Positions 45,275 through 54,108 of a DNA stretch of 64,000 nt are shown in pieces; the stretch's first letter is position 1; every line of letters starts with the position of its first letter. The stretch lies in NCBI RefSeq assembly GCF_001440415.1, contig NZ_LLYA01000192.1:1-64000 (forward strand), read 5' to 3'. Source of the DNA: Bradyrhizobium retamae. Its GTDB lineage: Bacteria; Pseudomonadota; Alphaproteobacteria; Rhizobiales; Xanthobacteraceae. The translations under genes and the position numbers were made by a program. Below the pieces are notes generated by a model. That model saw nothing but the letters and a program-made list of their open reading frames with translations, had not been told where the DNA came from and did not search any database.

Positions 45275-45455
45275 CAAGCTCAATACCTGACTTTCGTTGC
45301 GGCCGCTTTGATAGACTCTAGTATGGCTGCCAGTCGCGCGTATTTGCGAACATTGCGCCAAGCTCCATTTATTGCAAAATTGGCGCCTTTACCCGACGAG
45401 ACCGCAAATGCGGTCCGCGGCGCCAACTTACCGGTAGCTCTTGATATGGGGCAAC

Positions 45456-45719
45456 ATGGCCAATTTATTGTACTGGCTGCTGATCGCAATCTGTTTCTGT
45501 TCGGGTTTTTTCGGCTACCCAGTTTGGACGATCTTGTTACTGGGAGTGGTTGCAGCAGTCACCTACCTCATCGATCGGCAAGGCGCATTTGAAATCGGAA
45601 TGAAGGAGTGGGGCGCTGCCTATCCGCTTATGATAGTCGCAGCAAGCGCGCTGCCAGCGGGCATTTTGTTCGCAATTGGCTGGCTTGCTAGTCGAGCACT
45701 CTCGCAAATCTTAGAGTGA
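45456..45719 (+). CDS. Small integral membrane protein
   Basis: 87 residues from the ATG at 45456, with GGGG 6-9 nt upstream. Three hydrophobic segments are visible: NLLYWLLIAICFCSGFFGY, WTILLLGVVAAVTYLI and YPLMIVAASALPAGILFAIGWL. Loops are short with a single EIGMKEWG polar turn. No family can be named. It stands alone on the plus strand. Confidence 0.6.
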   Translation: MANLLYWLLIAICFCSGFFGYPVWTILLLGVVAAVTYLIDRQGAFEIGMKEWGAAYPLMIVAASALPAGILFAIGWLASRALSQILE

Positions 45720-45951
45720 GCCGGCTTATCAATTGCCACTTGGACTTTCCTGGCTTTCGAGCTTAGCGACCGCAACTGCTATTTGCCATGGTGACGTCGC
45801 CTCCGACCCTTGATATCGAAGAGACTTGTTTGTCGTTGTTCTGCCTGGCAACGACACACTTGGCGGATCGATTTGTCTGAGCTCAAGAGCTAACGCGACA
45901 AAATACGACGCTTTCCAAGCCGGCGTCGTTCTCGTCGGACCATTTTTAGGT

Positions 45952-46359
45952 TCATCCGCTATCCTTCGCGTGAGAGATGCTGTGTCCAAAGTCGAAGTCA
46001 GGAAACCTTGTGACTAGCGCAGTCTTCAAGAACTGGATATGCCTGATAGTCGCTTCCAGTTCGTTTAAGCGCCTCTGCCCTTCTGCTATCTCGCGGCCGA
46101 GTAAATTCTGATAATGGCTATCCTCCGGATCTCGCGTTAGATACTCATCGGAATCATTGCCCAAGGTTACTGCCGATCGCGCTAGCGCGTCATCGATACG
46201 TGCTTTCAGGCCAGCCTGCTCAGCTCTCGCGCCCTCCAGCGCATCTTCTATCGACCGAAAAATGGATGTAGCGCGGGCACGGTCATTTTCGGTATCTCGG
46301 CTGGCCGATCGCGCCTTGAAATTGACAATGGTGCGCGCTTTTAGAAATCGCTGAAACAT
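45952..46359 (-). CDS. Hypothetical coiled-coil protein
   Basis: 135 residues, mostly alpha-helical with heptad-like patterns (SIFRSIEDALEGARAEQAGLKARIDDALARS and EIAEGQRRLNELEATIRHIQFLK, read as separate stretches). No signal peptide or membrane segment. GGAG lies about 10 nt before the ATG. The base composition is normal for the window. Function unknown. Confidence 0.6.
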   Translation of the reverse strand: MFQRFLKARTIVNFKARSASRDTENDRARATSIFRSIEDALEGARAEQAGLKARIDDALARSAVTLGNDSDEYLTRDPEDSHYQNLLGREIAEGQRRLNELEATIRHIQFLKTALVTRFPDFDFGHSISHAKDSG

Positions 46360-46443
46360 CTTCGAGCTTCTCCAGGATGGTTGGGCCTAGACAGACGCTG
46401 AGTCGTCACGGCCAAATTACCACGAAACGCGAACGTTCGGCGC

Positions 46444-46626
46444 ATGATCGCTTTCGTGCGAATGATGTCCGTCCATGAGCAAGGTCGGGCTCCCCAGCTC
46501 AGCATCCAAGAAACCACCGGCGGATGGGACCGCCCATCGCTGCCCGGTTGGAACTATGTCGATGGCGTACCGATGCCGGTCTCTCATCAGCAAACAGGCG
46601 TGAGAACGATTGTGCCGCCAGAATGA
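46444..46626 (+). CDS. Possible very short hypothetical protein
   Basis: A 60-codon frame, with an internal ATG at 46465 as alternative start. The translation (SIQETTGGWDRPSLPGWNYV...VRTIVPPE) is rich in Trp/Pro/Gly and protein-like rather than biased, but there is no strong ribosome-binding site and no known family. Confidence 0.3.
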   Translation: MIAFVRMMSVHEQGRAPQLSIQETTGGWDRPSLPGWNYVDGVPMPVSHQQTGVRTIVPPE

Positions 46627-46798
46627 AAACTGAAAAGGCCACCAATCTTCTGAGCGCGCAAAGCTTCGCGTCGTAAGTCAACCTCCAAGCAATCTGATTC
46701 CGGCCTGCTCGACAATCGATGCGGCCCGCGCCCCCTCTTCCCACTGCTTGCACGTTGGGCATGTCCGCCCCAGCCTGACGCCGCCCAATAAATGCTTA

Positions 46799-46825
46799 AT
46801 ACTATTTAATCGTATTAAATAGTAT
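46799..46825. promoter_or_regulatory. AT-rich perfect palindrome (CTATTTAA-N5-TTAAATAG)
   Basis: Two 12-bp arms match perfectly around a 3-nt centre (CGT) in a non-coding gap. The core half-site CTATTTAA recurs as an inverted repeat at 61472-61496 beside the PqqD/HPr-kinase gene. It could be an operator for a dimeric regulator or an H-NS nucleation site. There is no T tract, so a terminator is less likely. Confidence 0.5.
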
Positions 46826-47031
46826 AACTTGTGGTAACTTCAAACGGTCGAGGGCGGCCTTGGGAGAGGGTACGACGACTTGAGGCAAAGGCTCATACCA
46901 TAGTCGCCACTGAAAGTAAGGCCGGAGGCATCTGGCCGAGTTCGATCATGGGTCCCGTTTAGCCGAACGCGCGCATCTGTCGCTATCAAAAAAGTGAGTG
47001 CGCGCCTCGAACTGATTGCGTGGAGAAAATG

Positions 47032-47253
47032 ATGGTTGAGAAGCACCCTGCAAGGCTGGGCTCAATCAGCTTCGGCCGTTCGAAAACTGTTTGCACAATT
47101 CGTAGTATTTCTGCTTTCGGCGCCGCGCTTGATGTTGCTGCGGATGAACAAGTCCCTAACGAGTTTGCACTGACCGTCATTCCCGACGGTGACCCGCGGC
47201 GCTGCGCGGTCGTTTGGCGCAAAGAGAAACGCATCGCCGTCGCGTTCTATTGA
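47032..47253 (+). CDS. PilZ-domain protein
   Basis: About 73 residues from the ATG at 47032, with GGAG 6 nt upstream; an ATG at 47029 is equally possible. The fold signature is visible as CTIRSISAFGAALDVAADEQVP, then FALTVIPDGDPRRCAVVWRKEKRIAVAF; these are separate strands of the PilZ beta-barrel as seen in short alphaproteobacterial members. The c-di-GMP contact motifs RxxxR and D/N-x-S-x-x-G are incomplete (R-x-S-x-x-G here), so nucleotide binding is doubtful. PilZ proteins often regulate EPS or motility. Confidence 0.7.
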   Translation: MVEKHPARLGSISFGRSKTVCTIRSISAFGAALDVAADEQVPNEFALTVIPDGDPRRCAVVWRKEKRIAVAFY

Positions 47254-47509
47254 CTTGCCCGCAAAGGAAAATCGGCAGGGCCGTTCCTCCCGGAGCGATG
47301 CGCCGCTGCATCGTGCTGTCTTTTCAGCCTGTGAGTGATCCTCGAAAACACCACACGCGAAGAGAGCAGCCGAACGCCAGAAAATGGAACCTGCTATTAT
47401 TAATTTGATTTAATTGTGATTTAATAATATAAATGCGCATTGAGCTTAAGACGTACTTGCGAAGTAAATTGCGAAGTGACCCATAACACCATCTGAAAAG
47501 GCGTCACAT
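47254..47509. promoter_or_regulatory. Promoter region with AT-rich island before the coiled-coil gene
   Basis: 256 bp. About 47393-47440 is nearly pure A/T with ATTATTAATTTGATTTAATTG and GATTTAATAATATAAATG words, of the same kind as the islands before EPS genes. The TTG start of the next gene is preceded by AAGG at a spacing of 8. Confidence 0.45.
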
Positions 47510-50095
47510 TTGCGCCAGCCCATTGAAACCGCTCCGAGGGACGGAAAGGAAATCTGGGTCGAGGATGATCAATCGGCTTACGATGTCGCGCATTGGTCGC
47601 CTGAGACGAAGGAATGGGTTTGGAAAAACGGAAGACCGATCAGGATCACGCCGACACATTGGTCTCCAATAGCGGAGCCTCAGTATCAGGAAGACGATCA
47701 GTCGAACCGCCCGCTCCAGAACGATCGCGTACGTCGATTGTTTGTCGCTTCGTTGATCGCTGCAACTCTGGTTGCATCTGCGTTGATCGGCGTGCATTTC
47801 CGCACGGAACTCGTCGCTTCTGCGACGCGATACCTTGATCTGCCAGACATTACCGATCTCGACAGCAAGGTGGAGTTGTGGAGCAAGCCGGACGACGAAA
47901 CTGCGCGGCTCCGCCAAGCGGCGGACGTCACGGTGAAGGAACTGCGGCGCTCCCTTCAACAGGAACAGGCAGGTGCCAACGCACTCGCAGACGAGCTTTT
48001 GGAAGCTCGCCGCGAGATCGAAACGCAAGCCATGCAATTGCAGAAGGCCGTCGATGAAGCTCGGCAGCAGAAGCAGGCGGCAGAGGCCGCCGCTTCCCAA
48101 TTACAAGAATCCCTGCGGCAGGAGCAAAAGAAGACCGCCGTCCTCACCCAGGAGATCGGTATAGCGCGCCAGGCGATGACGGCAGGCACAGAGCAGCAAC
48201 GCCACGCGCTCGAAGGGGCAGAGGCGCGCGCCGCGACACTTGCGAGTGAGCTTGCCGGAATGCGGCGCGAGATCGAAACGCAGGCCGCGCAGTCGCAGAC
48301 GGCCGTCGAAAAAGCTATACTGCAGAAGCAGGCGGCGGAGGCCATCAATGCCGAACTGCGAGAAACTCTGCGGCAGGAGCAAAGGAAAACTGCCACGCTC
48401 GCCCAGGAGGCCGACGCTGCGCGCCAGGCGATGAAGGCCACCGCCGAACAACAACGCCGCGCGCTCGACGAGGCACAGGTGCGTGCCGCAACGCTTTGGA
48501 GCGAGCTTGCTGGAGCGCAGCGCGAGATCGAAACGCAGGCCGCACAGTCGCAAAAGCTTATTGATGAAGCCGCGCATCAGAAGCGGGCGGCGGATGCTAG
48601 CGCTGCCGAATTGCGAGAATCTTTGCAGCAGGAGCAACGAAAAACTGCCGCTCTCATCCAGGAGGTCGACGCTGCGCGCCTGGCATTGGCCGCCGCCGAG
48701 CAACAACGCGGCGCGCTCGAGGAAACTCAGGCGCGCGCTGCGGCACTCGTGAGCGAGCTCGCTGAAACGCGTCGCGAGATCGAGACACGGGTCGCGCAGT
48801 CGCAAGTGGCGGAGGGTGAGGACACGCAACAAAGACAGACGGCGGAAACGACTATCACCGAACTGAGAGAATCCCTACGGCAGGAGCAAAAGAGAACCGC
48901 AGCGCTCACCCAGGAGTTCGACGCCGCGCGCCTGGCGATGACGGCAACCGCCGAGCAACAACGCCGCGCGGTCGACGAGGCACAGGCGCGCGCTGCGGCC
49001 CTCGCGAGCGAGCTCGCTGGAACGCGTCGCGAGATCGAGGCACAGGTCTCGCCATCGCAAGTGACGGACGAACCGGATACGCAACAAAGACGGACGGCGG
49101 AGACGACTATCGAAGAACTGAGAGAGTCCCTACGGCAGGAGCAAAAGAAGACCGCTGCTCTCACCCAGGAGGTCGACGCTGCGCGCCAGGCGATGACGGC
49201 AGCCGCCGAACAGCAACGCCGCGCGCTTGAGGAGACACAGGCGCGTGCCGCAGCACTCGCGAGAGAACTTGCTGGAACGCGCCGCGAGATCGAGATGCAG
49301 GCCGCGCAAGCACAAAGAGCGATCGATGAAGCCTTGCAGCAGAAACAGACGGCAGAGGTTACCACTGCCAAATTGCAAGACTCCCTGCAGCAGGAGCAAG
49401 AGAAGATCGGCGGCCTCATCCAGGAGGTCAACGCGGCGCGACAGGCGATGGCGGCGAGCGCCGAGCAGCAACGTCGTGCCCTCAACGAGGCTGAGGAGCG
49501 TGCCGCAGCACTCGCGAGCGAGCTTGCTGGAACGCGTCGTGAGATAAAGACTCAATCTGTGCGGTCGAAAACGGCGGGGGATGCTGTCACGCGACAAAGA
49601 CAAGCGGCGGAGCGCACCATCGCGGAGCTGCGGCAATCGCTGCATCAGGAGCGCAGCAAGATTGGAGCCATGGCACGCGATCTTACGCCCGCGCGGCGGC
49701 CCGCGGATCAGCGCGAGCCCCTCGGGCGCGCGCAAGACAGTCCGGATAACCCGATCGTCCGGGCGACGCAGACTGCAGACGCGGCCGTAGCGAAACAGCC
49801 GATGGCCTTCGATGCGCAGGACAAGGCAGAGGCAGCGCGATTGATCGCGCGCGCCAGTGCGCTGCTCGGTCAAGGCAATATCGGCGCGGCGCGTATCGTA
49901 CTCGAGCGCGCCGTCGAGAGCGGCGACGCTCATGCAAGTTTCATGCTCGCACAGACATATGATCCTGTCGTTCTGTCCGCATGGGGCACCTATGGAACGC
50001 GTGGCGAGTCGGCGAAAGCACGCGAACTCTACGCGAAGGCGCACAGCGGCGGCATTCGAGAGGCAAAAGAGCGACTCGACGCATTGCGTGAGTGA
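47510..50095 (+). CDS. Membrane-anchored giant coiled-coil protein with 85-residue repeats and Sel1-like C-terminus
   Basis: The TTG at 47510 is supported by AAGG upstream; the protein has 861 residues. The N-terminal 65 residues (PIETAPRDGKEIWVED, HWSPETKEWVW) match a small domain often found alone in rhizobial hypotheticals. One membrane segment follows (LFVASLIAATLVASALIGV, about residues 83-102). From about residue 125 to 720 come about seven tandem repeats of 84-85 residues: ELRESLRQEQKKTAALTQE, then EVDAARQAMTA, EQQRRALEETQARAAALASE, LAGTRREIETQ. All are coiled coil and rich in Q/A/E/R. The C-terminal 90 residues contain a Sel1/TPR-like unit (AHASFMLAQTYDP). It is likely a periplasmic scaffold. 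The downstream genes at 50134-52339 are close and same-strand. Confidence 0.82.
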   Translation: MRQPIETAPRDGKEIWVEDDQSAYDVAHWSPETKEWVWKNGRPIRITPTHWSPIAEPQYQEDDQSNRPLQNDRVRRLFVASLIAATLVASALIGVHFRTELVASATRYLDLPDITDLDSKVELWSKPDDETARLRQAADVTVKELRRSLQQEQAGANALADELLEARREIETQAMQLQKAVDEARQQKQAAEAAASQLQESLRQEQKKTAVLTQEIGIARQAMTAGTEQQRHALEGAEARAATLASELAGMRREIETQAAQSQTAVEKAILQKQAAEAINAELRETLRQEQRKTATLAQEADAARQAMKATAEQQRRALDEAQVRAATLWSELAGAQREIETQAAQSQKLIDEAAHQKRAADASAAELRESLQQEQRKTAALIQEVDAARLALAAAEQQRGALEETQARAAALVSELAETRREIETRVAQSQVAEGEDTQQRQTAETTITELRESLRQEQKRTAALTQEFDAARLAMTATAEQQRRAVDEAQARAAALASELAGTRREIEAQVSPSQVTDEPDTQQRRTAETTIEELRESLRQEQKKTAALTQEVDAARQAMTAAAEQQRRALEETQARAAALARELAGTRREIEMQAAQAQRAIDEALQQKQTAEVTTAKLQDSLQQEQEKIGGLIQEVNAARQAMAASAEQQRRALNEAEERAAALASELAGTRREIKTQSVRSKTAGDAVTRQRQAAERTIAELRQSLHQERSKIGAMARDLTPARRPADQREPLGRAQDSPDNPIVRATQTADAAVAKQPMAFDAQDKAEAARLIARASALLGQGNIGAARIVLERAVESGDAHASFMLAQTYDPVVLSAWGTYGTRGESAKARELYAKAHSGGIREAKERLDALRE

Positions 50096-50133
50096 GGGGA
50101 TCAGACCCCGCACAAGGACAAGTGGAGATAGAG

Positions 50134-51165
50134 ATGAACACGCTGCCGAAACCATGGTCGCTCTTGCTCCTCGCGGCGATGGCGCCCGTTACCTGGATGC
50201 TTCAATCGGTTGACGTGTACGCGCAGTCGGCCAAGAGCCAAGCGCCAGTCACCAGCCGCACCTCTGCGCATGACCAAAGAGAAAAGATCAACGCCTGGAC
50301 TGTCGGCCTCGCCGGCGGTTTGCTGGAGGGCGCGCCCATTCGCCTGGCGGCAGAGATGGCCCGAATCGTCGATGACGGTCCGAATCTACATGTTCTGCCG
50401 ATCGTCACCCGGGGCGCCACCGAAAATGTGAATTCGCTGCTCTATCTGCGTGGCGTCGACACCGCGATCATCAATTCCGACGCGCTCGAAGAATACAAAA
50501 TCCAGATACCGCAGATCCGAAGCCGAATAACCTATCTCCTCAACCTGTTCCCGTCGGAGCTGCATATTTTCGTGCGACCTGAAATCAAGACCTTGCAAGA
50601 CCTCGCCGGCAAGAAAGTGAATTTCAACACCCAGGGCACGGCCGCTGCCTATTCAGGACCGCTGATCTTCAGCCGTCTAGGCATCAATGTCGAAAAGACC
50701 TTCATTCCGCACCAGATCGCTCTGGAGCGGATGCGCAAAGGCGAGATTGCCGCCGTCCTCTTCATCACCTCAAAACCGGTTGACGCTTTCGTGCGCGGAC
50801 GCTGGGACGAAGGCTACAAATTTCTGTCCGTCAATTTCGACGGCAAGTTCGAGGATTACTACTTGCCGGCAACGCTTGAGGCGAGCGACTATCCCAATTT
50901 AATCAGGCAGGGCGAACGCATCTCAACGATCGCGGTGCCGACCGCCTTGGTCGCGTTCAACTGGTCGCCGCGATCGAACCGTTACCCGCGTGTCGCCCGT
51001 TTCGTAGATCACCTGTTTTCGCGGATCGACCGGCTGCAGGCCCCGGGATTCGATCCGAAATGGAAGTCGATCAATCTCGCCGCAACCGTCCCCGGGCTAG
51101 ACCGCTTCTCGGCCGCGCAGGAATGGCTGGATCGCGCGGCGCGCAGCGCACAGGCGCGGCCGTGA
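50134..51165 (+). CDS. TAXI-family (TRAP-type) periplasmic substrate-binding protein
   Basis: 343 residues from ATG 50134, with GGAGA upstream. There is an N-terminal signal peptide (SLLLLAAMAPVTWMLQS ... VYAQS). The mature protein has the TAXI layout: AWTVGLAGGLLEGAPIRLAAEMA, ARIVDDGPNLHVLPIVTRGATENVNSLL, GVDTAIINSDAL, LQDLAGKKVNFNTQGTAAA and GPLIFSRLGI, read as separate blocks. TAXI proteins bind small organic anions such as glutamate. No TRAP membrane partner (DctQM-like) is in the window, so it may act as a sensor or with a distant transporter. It sits 38 bp after the coiled-coil gene and overlaps the next gene by 4 bp. Confidence 0.82.
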   Translation: MNTLPKPWSLLLLAAMAPVTWMLQSVDVYAQSAKSQAPVTSRTSAHDQREKINAWTVGLAGGLLEGAPIRLAAEMARIVDDGPNLHVLPIVTRGATENVNSLLYLRGVDTAIINSDALEEYKIQIPQIRSRITYLLNLFPSELHIFVRPEIKTLQDLAGKKVNFNTQGTAAAYSGPLIFSRLGINVEKTFIPHQIALERMRKGEIAAVLFITSKPVDAFVRGRWDEGYKFLSVNFDGKFEDYYLPATLEASDYPNLIRQGERISTIAVPTALVAFNWSPRSNRYPRVARFVDHLFSRIDRLQAPGFDPKWKSINLAATVPGLDRFSAAQEWLDRAARSAQARP

Positions 51166-51788
51166 AGAGAGCCGCGCTCCCGCTCGCTGTGCTGTTAGAC
51201 GCAGCATACAGCATGACTTTCGCGCAAGGTGCCAGCGAAGCAATGGCGCATCTTCGCGCGTGCTCTAATGTGGAACTTACCGCGCGACAGGAATGTTTGG
51301 AAACAATGCCGCGCAGTATCACACAGGCGGCCGCGGCAGACAGTGACAACTGGCTTGTCAGCGAGACCACCTCGCCCGTGGACTATTCACCGGTCGTTGT
51401 GGCGACCACGTCGTCTCGCAGCGGCTCTGATAGCGCCACGATGCAGCTCTCGATCCACTGCCGCGGCGGCCGTACCGAACTCGTGATCACGGGACCTGCG
51501 GTCTCGCGCAGCGCCGAGGAATACCTGATCTCCTACCGCATCAATGACGATCTCCCAGTGCAGCTTCCCGCTGCCCGCCCATCATTCGGAGTTGGCGCCG
51601 CGCCCAGGGGCGACATGGTGCGCATGTTACAATCGCTCCCGGATGAGGGGGAATTCGCTGTGCGCCTTTCCTCGCGAACAGGTGTGGCGTCCGAGGGACA
51701 TTTCTTGCTTGGCGGCCTGAGGACTGTCCGCGAGAAGCTGGCGACGGCATGCAAATGGCCACATGCCGTTGCCAGGCCACGCAGCTAA
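51162..51788 (+). CDS. Exported hypothetical protein
   Basis: The GTG at 51162 overlaps the preceding stop (GTGA), giving 208 residues with a probable signal peptide (KRAALPLAVLLDAAYSMTFAQ). The rest is a beta-rich domain containing MQLSIHCRGGRTELVITGPAVS and EYLISYRINDDLPVQLPA, read as two blocks. This resembles the pattern of small periplasmic proteins with a C-x-x-G-R-T strand often found next to type VI/invasion-like genes. No named family is safe. Translational coupling suggests work with the TAXI protein and the coiled-coil anchor. Confidence 0.65.
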   Translation: MKRAALPLAVLLDAAYSMTFAQGASEAMAHLRACSNVELTARQECLETMPRSITQAAAADSDNWLVSETTSPVDYSPVVVATTSSRSGSDSATMQLSIHCRGGRTELVITGPAVSRSAEEYLISYRINDDLPVQLPAARPSFGVGAAPRGDMVRMLQSLPDEGEFAVRLSSRTGVASEGHFLLGGLRTVREKLATACKWPHAVARPRS

Positions 51789-51814
51789 TGGTCATCGAAC
51801 AGGAAGGAACTCAC

Positions 51815-52339
51815 ATGACAAGACTCGGCAAAATGGCTGGAGCCACAGCGGCAATTGCGGCACTGCTCTTGGTCGCACCGCCGTCGGAAGCGCAGGTGAA
51901 CAAGAAGCAGTCTACGCAGGCGACCAAGCTCACGGCCGGTACCAAAATGACGACCACTCAGGATGCCACGAAGCCGCACCGCCTTATTCTGCAGGTAAAC
52001 AGCAACGAGCCGGCGATGATGAATCTCGCGCTTAACAATGCGAGCAACGTAGCTCAGTATTATCAGGACCTCGGCGAGAAGGTGAATATCGACATCGTCA
52101 CCTTCGGTCCCGGCCTGCATATGCTGCGTGACGACACTTCGCCGGTCAAAGCGAGGATCAAGGCGCTCTCGGAAAGGCAGCCTTCGATTTCCTTCGAAGC
52201 CTGCGGCAATACCCGTGAAAACATGGGGCGGGCCGAGGGCAAGGAGATTCCGCTGATCTCGGAAGCAAAGGTCGTAAAGTCGGGCGTGGTGCGTGTGATG
52301 GAATTGCAGGAGCAGGGCTGGACCTACGTCAAACCGTGA
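51815..52339 (+). CDS. Secreted DsrE-like protein
   Basis: 174 residues with a signal peptide (GKMAGATAAIAALLLVAPPSEAQ). The mature domain follows the DsrE/F plan: HRLILQVNSNEPAMMNLALNNASNV, NIDIVTFGPGLHMLRDD, then ISFEACGNTRENM and a C-terminal strand VKSGVVRVMELQEQGWTYVKP. The family's active-site Cys is represented by FEACGNT. Periplasmic DsrE-like proteins are linked to sulfur or redox chemistry; the exact role is unknown. AGGAAGGAA lies 5-13 nt before the ATG. It ends the 47.5-52.3 kb gene run. Confidence 0.75.
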   Translation: MTRLGKMAGATAAIAALLLVAPPSEAQVNKKQSTQATKLTAGTKMTTTQDATKPHRLILQVNSNEPAMMNLALNNASNVAQYYQDLGEKVNIDIVTFGPGLHMLRDDTSPVKARIKALSERQPSISFEACGNTRENMGRAEGKEIPLISEAKVVKSGVVRVMELQEQGWTYVKP

Positions 52340-52756
52340 TGCTCGATCCACGCGAGAGGCCGCGATGGCGCGGGCGATTGCCAATCCTGCGAGGGACGGA
52401 AATCGCGCCGACTGCGCAAGGGAGTCGAGATGTTGTTCGCAATGGCGGTCGCGACAAGTTCCTCCTCGCAGCACCGCCCAGCGGAAACCAGCTAAGCTAG
52501 CCCCAATGCCCAGCTAAAACCGGCCTGAGAAGCGGTCCGGTTCGTGCGGCGGGTTTTGGGGCCTCCTCTCGCGGACGACTTCCCCAACGGAATACTCTGA
52601 TAGCAGACCCGGGACGTCCGCTGAACGTTGAAGGGGATCACTGCAAGCGAACTCGCGTAATCATAAGCTACGTTGGCAGTACTGAGGGTGAAGTCGAGCA
52701 CGCAACATCGACGCTGACTCGCGCCGTGCTATTCGCTTGACTCCGCGAGAGGACGT
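52340..52756. other. Non-coding stretch
   Basis: About 420 bp downstream of the DsrE-like gene and upstream, on the other strand, of nothing recognisable. A GC-rich imperfect hairpin occurs at 52355-52375 (GCGAGAGGCCGCG...). No supported gene or RNA was found. Confidence 0.35.
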
Positions 52757-53086
52757 CTAGGCACGGTCGTCAGCCTGGCTGGTAATGGCCACAACCTCCA
52801 CTCTGTCTACCTTAATCAGCATAACAAACGTGAAATCGTCTGCAGCCGGCGCCAATCCAACAGCACGTTCGAACGCGGCTACTTCTTTCTTCGTAGCCGG
52901 CCGAAGCCCGAACACAGAATCCACTGGGCAAATGGGGACGCCGTCCGAGGTGATCTCATACAAATCCAAACGGAAGTCTGGCACCGCGCACATACCGCGT
53001 GCAAACTCGATGTTTTGCGCCTGAAGCGCAAGCGTCGGCCTTCCGTTGATATCGAGCGTGAAGATCTTGCGTCCCGGCTGCTCCAA
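52757..53086 (-). CDS. Hypothetical protein
   Basis: 109 residues starting at a TTG (53086) with AGGA very close upstream. The sequence is well-formed: KIFTLDINGRPTLALQAQN, ICPVDSVFGLRPATKKEVAAFERAVGLA and FTFVMLIKVDRVEVVAI. It suggests a small alpha/beta cytoplasmic protein. No family recognised. Nothing links it to the EPS genes. Confidence 0.55.
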   Translation of the reverse strand: MEQPGRKIFTLDINGRPTLALQAQNIEFARGMCAVPDFRLDLYEITSDGVPICPVDSVFGLRPATKKEVAAFERAVGLAPAADDFTFVMLIKVDRVEVVAITSQADDRA

Positions 53087-53250
53087 TTTTCCTATGCCCT
53101 TAGAGACAGTATATTAAAAAGCGGAGAATCTTGCATCGCGATCACGAATGGTCAATCTTGATCGCCAATTGAATGCAGCGTCAACAGAAATTACCCTAGG
53201 GGAGATGCAGACAGGCTGCCGAGGCCCTACCCGGCAGTATTCAGCGTCTT

Positions 53251-53643
53251 TCAACCCGCCTCTCTTAAGGGCCGAGGTTCAGGATATGCGCAGGCCTCTT
53301 TTAACAAGGCATCGGTGGCGCCCTTCAAGACAGCCGCGTCATCGCCCGGCAAGTAAGACGCTTCTAGATTGAACATGATAATGGTTAGTCCCAGCGCGCG
53401 CGGCCAATCACCCGCATCCGATAATTGATCTATAGTTTTTGAAGCGTGCTTCAAAACTTCCTTTCGTTCTGCGCTGGAGGCGCTCGCGTAACGCCGACTT
53501 AGAAACTCGAAACTCGACTTTACAACACCAAAGCACGCCGATTTTGCAGCAGGATCTGCCGCATCAATCTGCGGCCTCAAGTTTTCGTATCGCCTGCGGA
53601 GGACATTGGCTCGCGCCTCGTGCCAGAGGTTCGAAAACTTCAT
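53251..53643 (-). CDS. Hypothetical helical protein
   Basis: 130 residues with an excellent ribosome-binding site (GGAGG four bases before the ATG). The composition indicates an all-helical, soluble protein (NLWHEARANVLRRRYENLRP, SSFEFLSRRYASASSAERK, ALGLTIIMFNLEASYLPGDDAAVLK). The order and lengths look like a small conserved rhizobial hypothetical family, which I cannot name. Same strand as 52757-53086 with a 165-bp gap. Confidence 0.62.
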   Translation of the reverse strand: MKFSNLWHEARANVLRRRYENLRPQIDAADPAAKSACFGVVKSSFEFLSRRYASASSAERKEVLKHASKTIDQLSDAGDWPRALGLTIIMFNLEASYLPGDDAAVLKGATDALLKEACAYPEPRPLREAG

Positions 53644-53913
53644 TCCCCCTCCCGATCAGCTTCCCTGATTAATAACCAATTAGAAACGCGGAAAATGCGG
53701 CGGCCATGCGGCGGAAAACCCCGGGATCGTCCGGGGAATTGTCCCGGTCTCGCGCGGCAAAAGCTAGCCGGCGCCCATGAACTTCCCCGGCCCCTTGAAT
53801 AGAATTGTCTCGTTGGGGCCGAAGCACGGGTACTTTGCCGGACACTTGCCTTGAAGCGCTAACAAACGCCGTTCCAACCCGACAAGGCAACCTCAAAGAA
53901 CCAGCCTCGGCGC

Positions 53914-54108
53914 TCAGGCAGTTCCCGGCTCCGCACTACCGGAGGCACCTTCAAGGATCGCCAAGGTCTCGATGGCCGACTCTTCTTCTAAAAGACGACT
54001 TTCAATAAACTGGCGCTCAGCGTCGGTCAGCATCGTCTTCAGCAATTGCCGGTAGCGATGCACGTTATGGCGATGCGTTCGCAATCGAACAAAGGTCTCC
54101 TCAATCAT
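53914..54108 (-). CDS. Small hypothetical helical protein
   Basis: 64 residues, MIEETFVRLRTHRHNVHRYR, then LLKTMLTDAERQFIESRLLEEE, ending in a flexible SGSAEPGTA tail. GAGAG is 9 nt upstream of the ATG. Such short two-helix proteins are very common in Bradyrhizobium. Function unknown. Confidence 0.6.
   Translation of the reverse strand: MIEETFVRLRTHRHNVHRYRQLLKTMLTDAERQFIESRLLEEESAIETLAILEGASGSAEPGTA

Noticed and set aside
47900..49700. Tandem repeats resembling a CRISPR or satellite array
   Set aside because: The unit is 252-255 bp, in frame and protein coding, with no short spacers. It is a protein repeat, not a CRISPR array.
47956..50155. Several long minus-strand ORFs (161, 243, 252 and 341 codons)
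   Set aside because: They mirror the repetitive coiled-coil gene. Their Leu/Arg/Ser- and Cys-rich patterns follow directly from the repeated Q/A/E/R codons on the plus strand.
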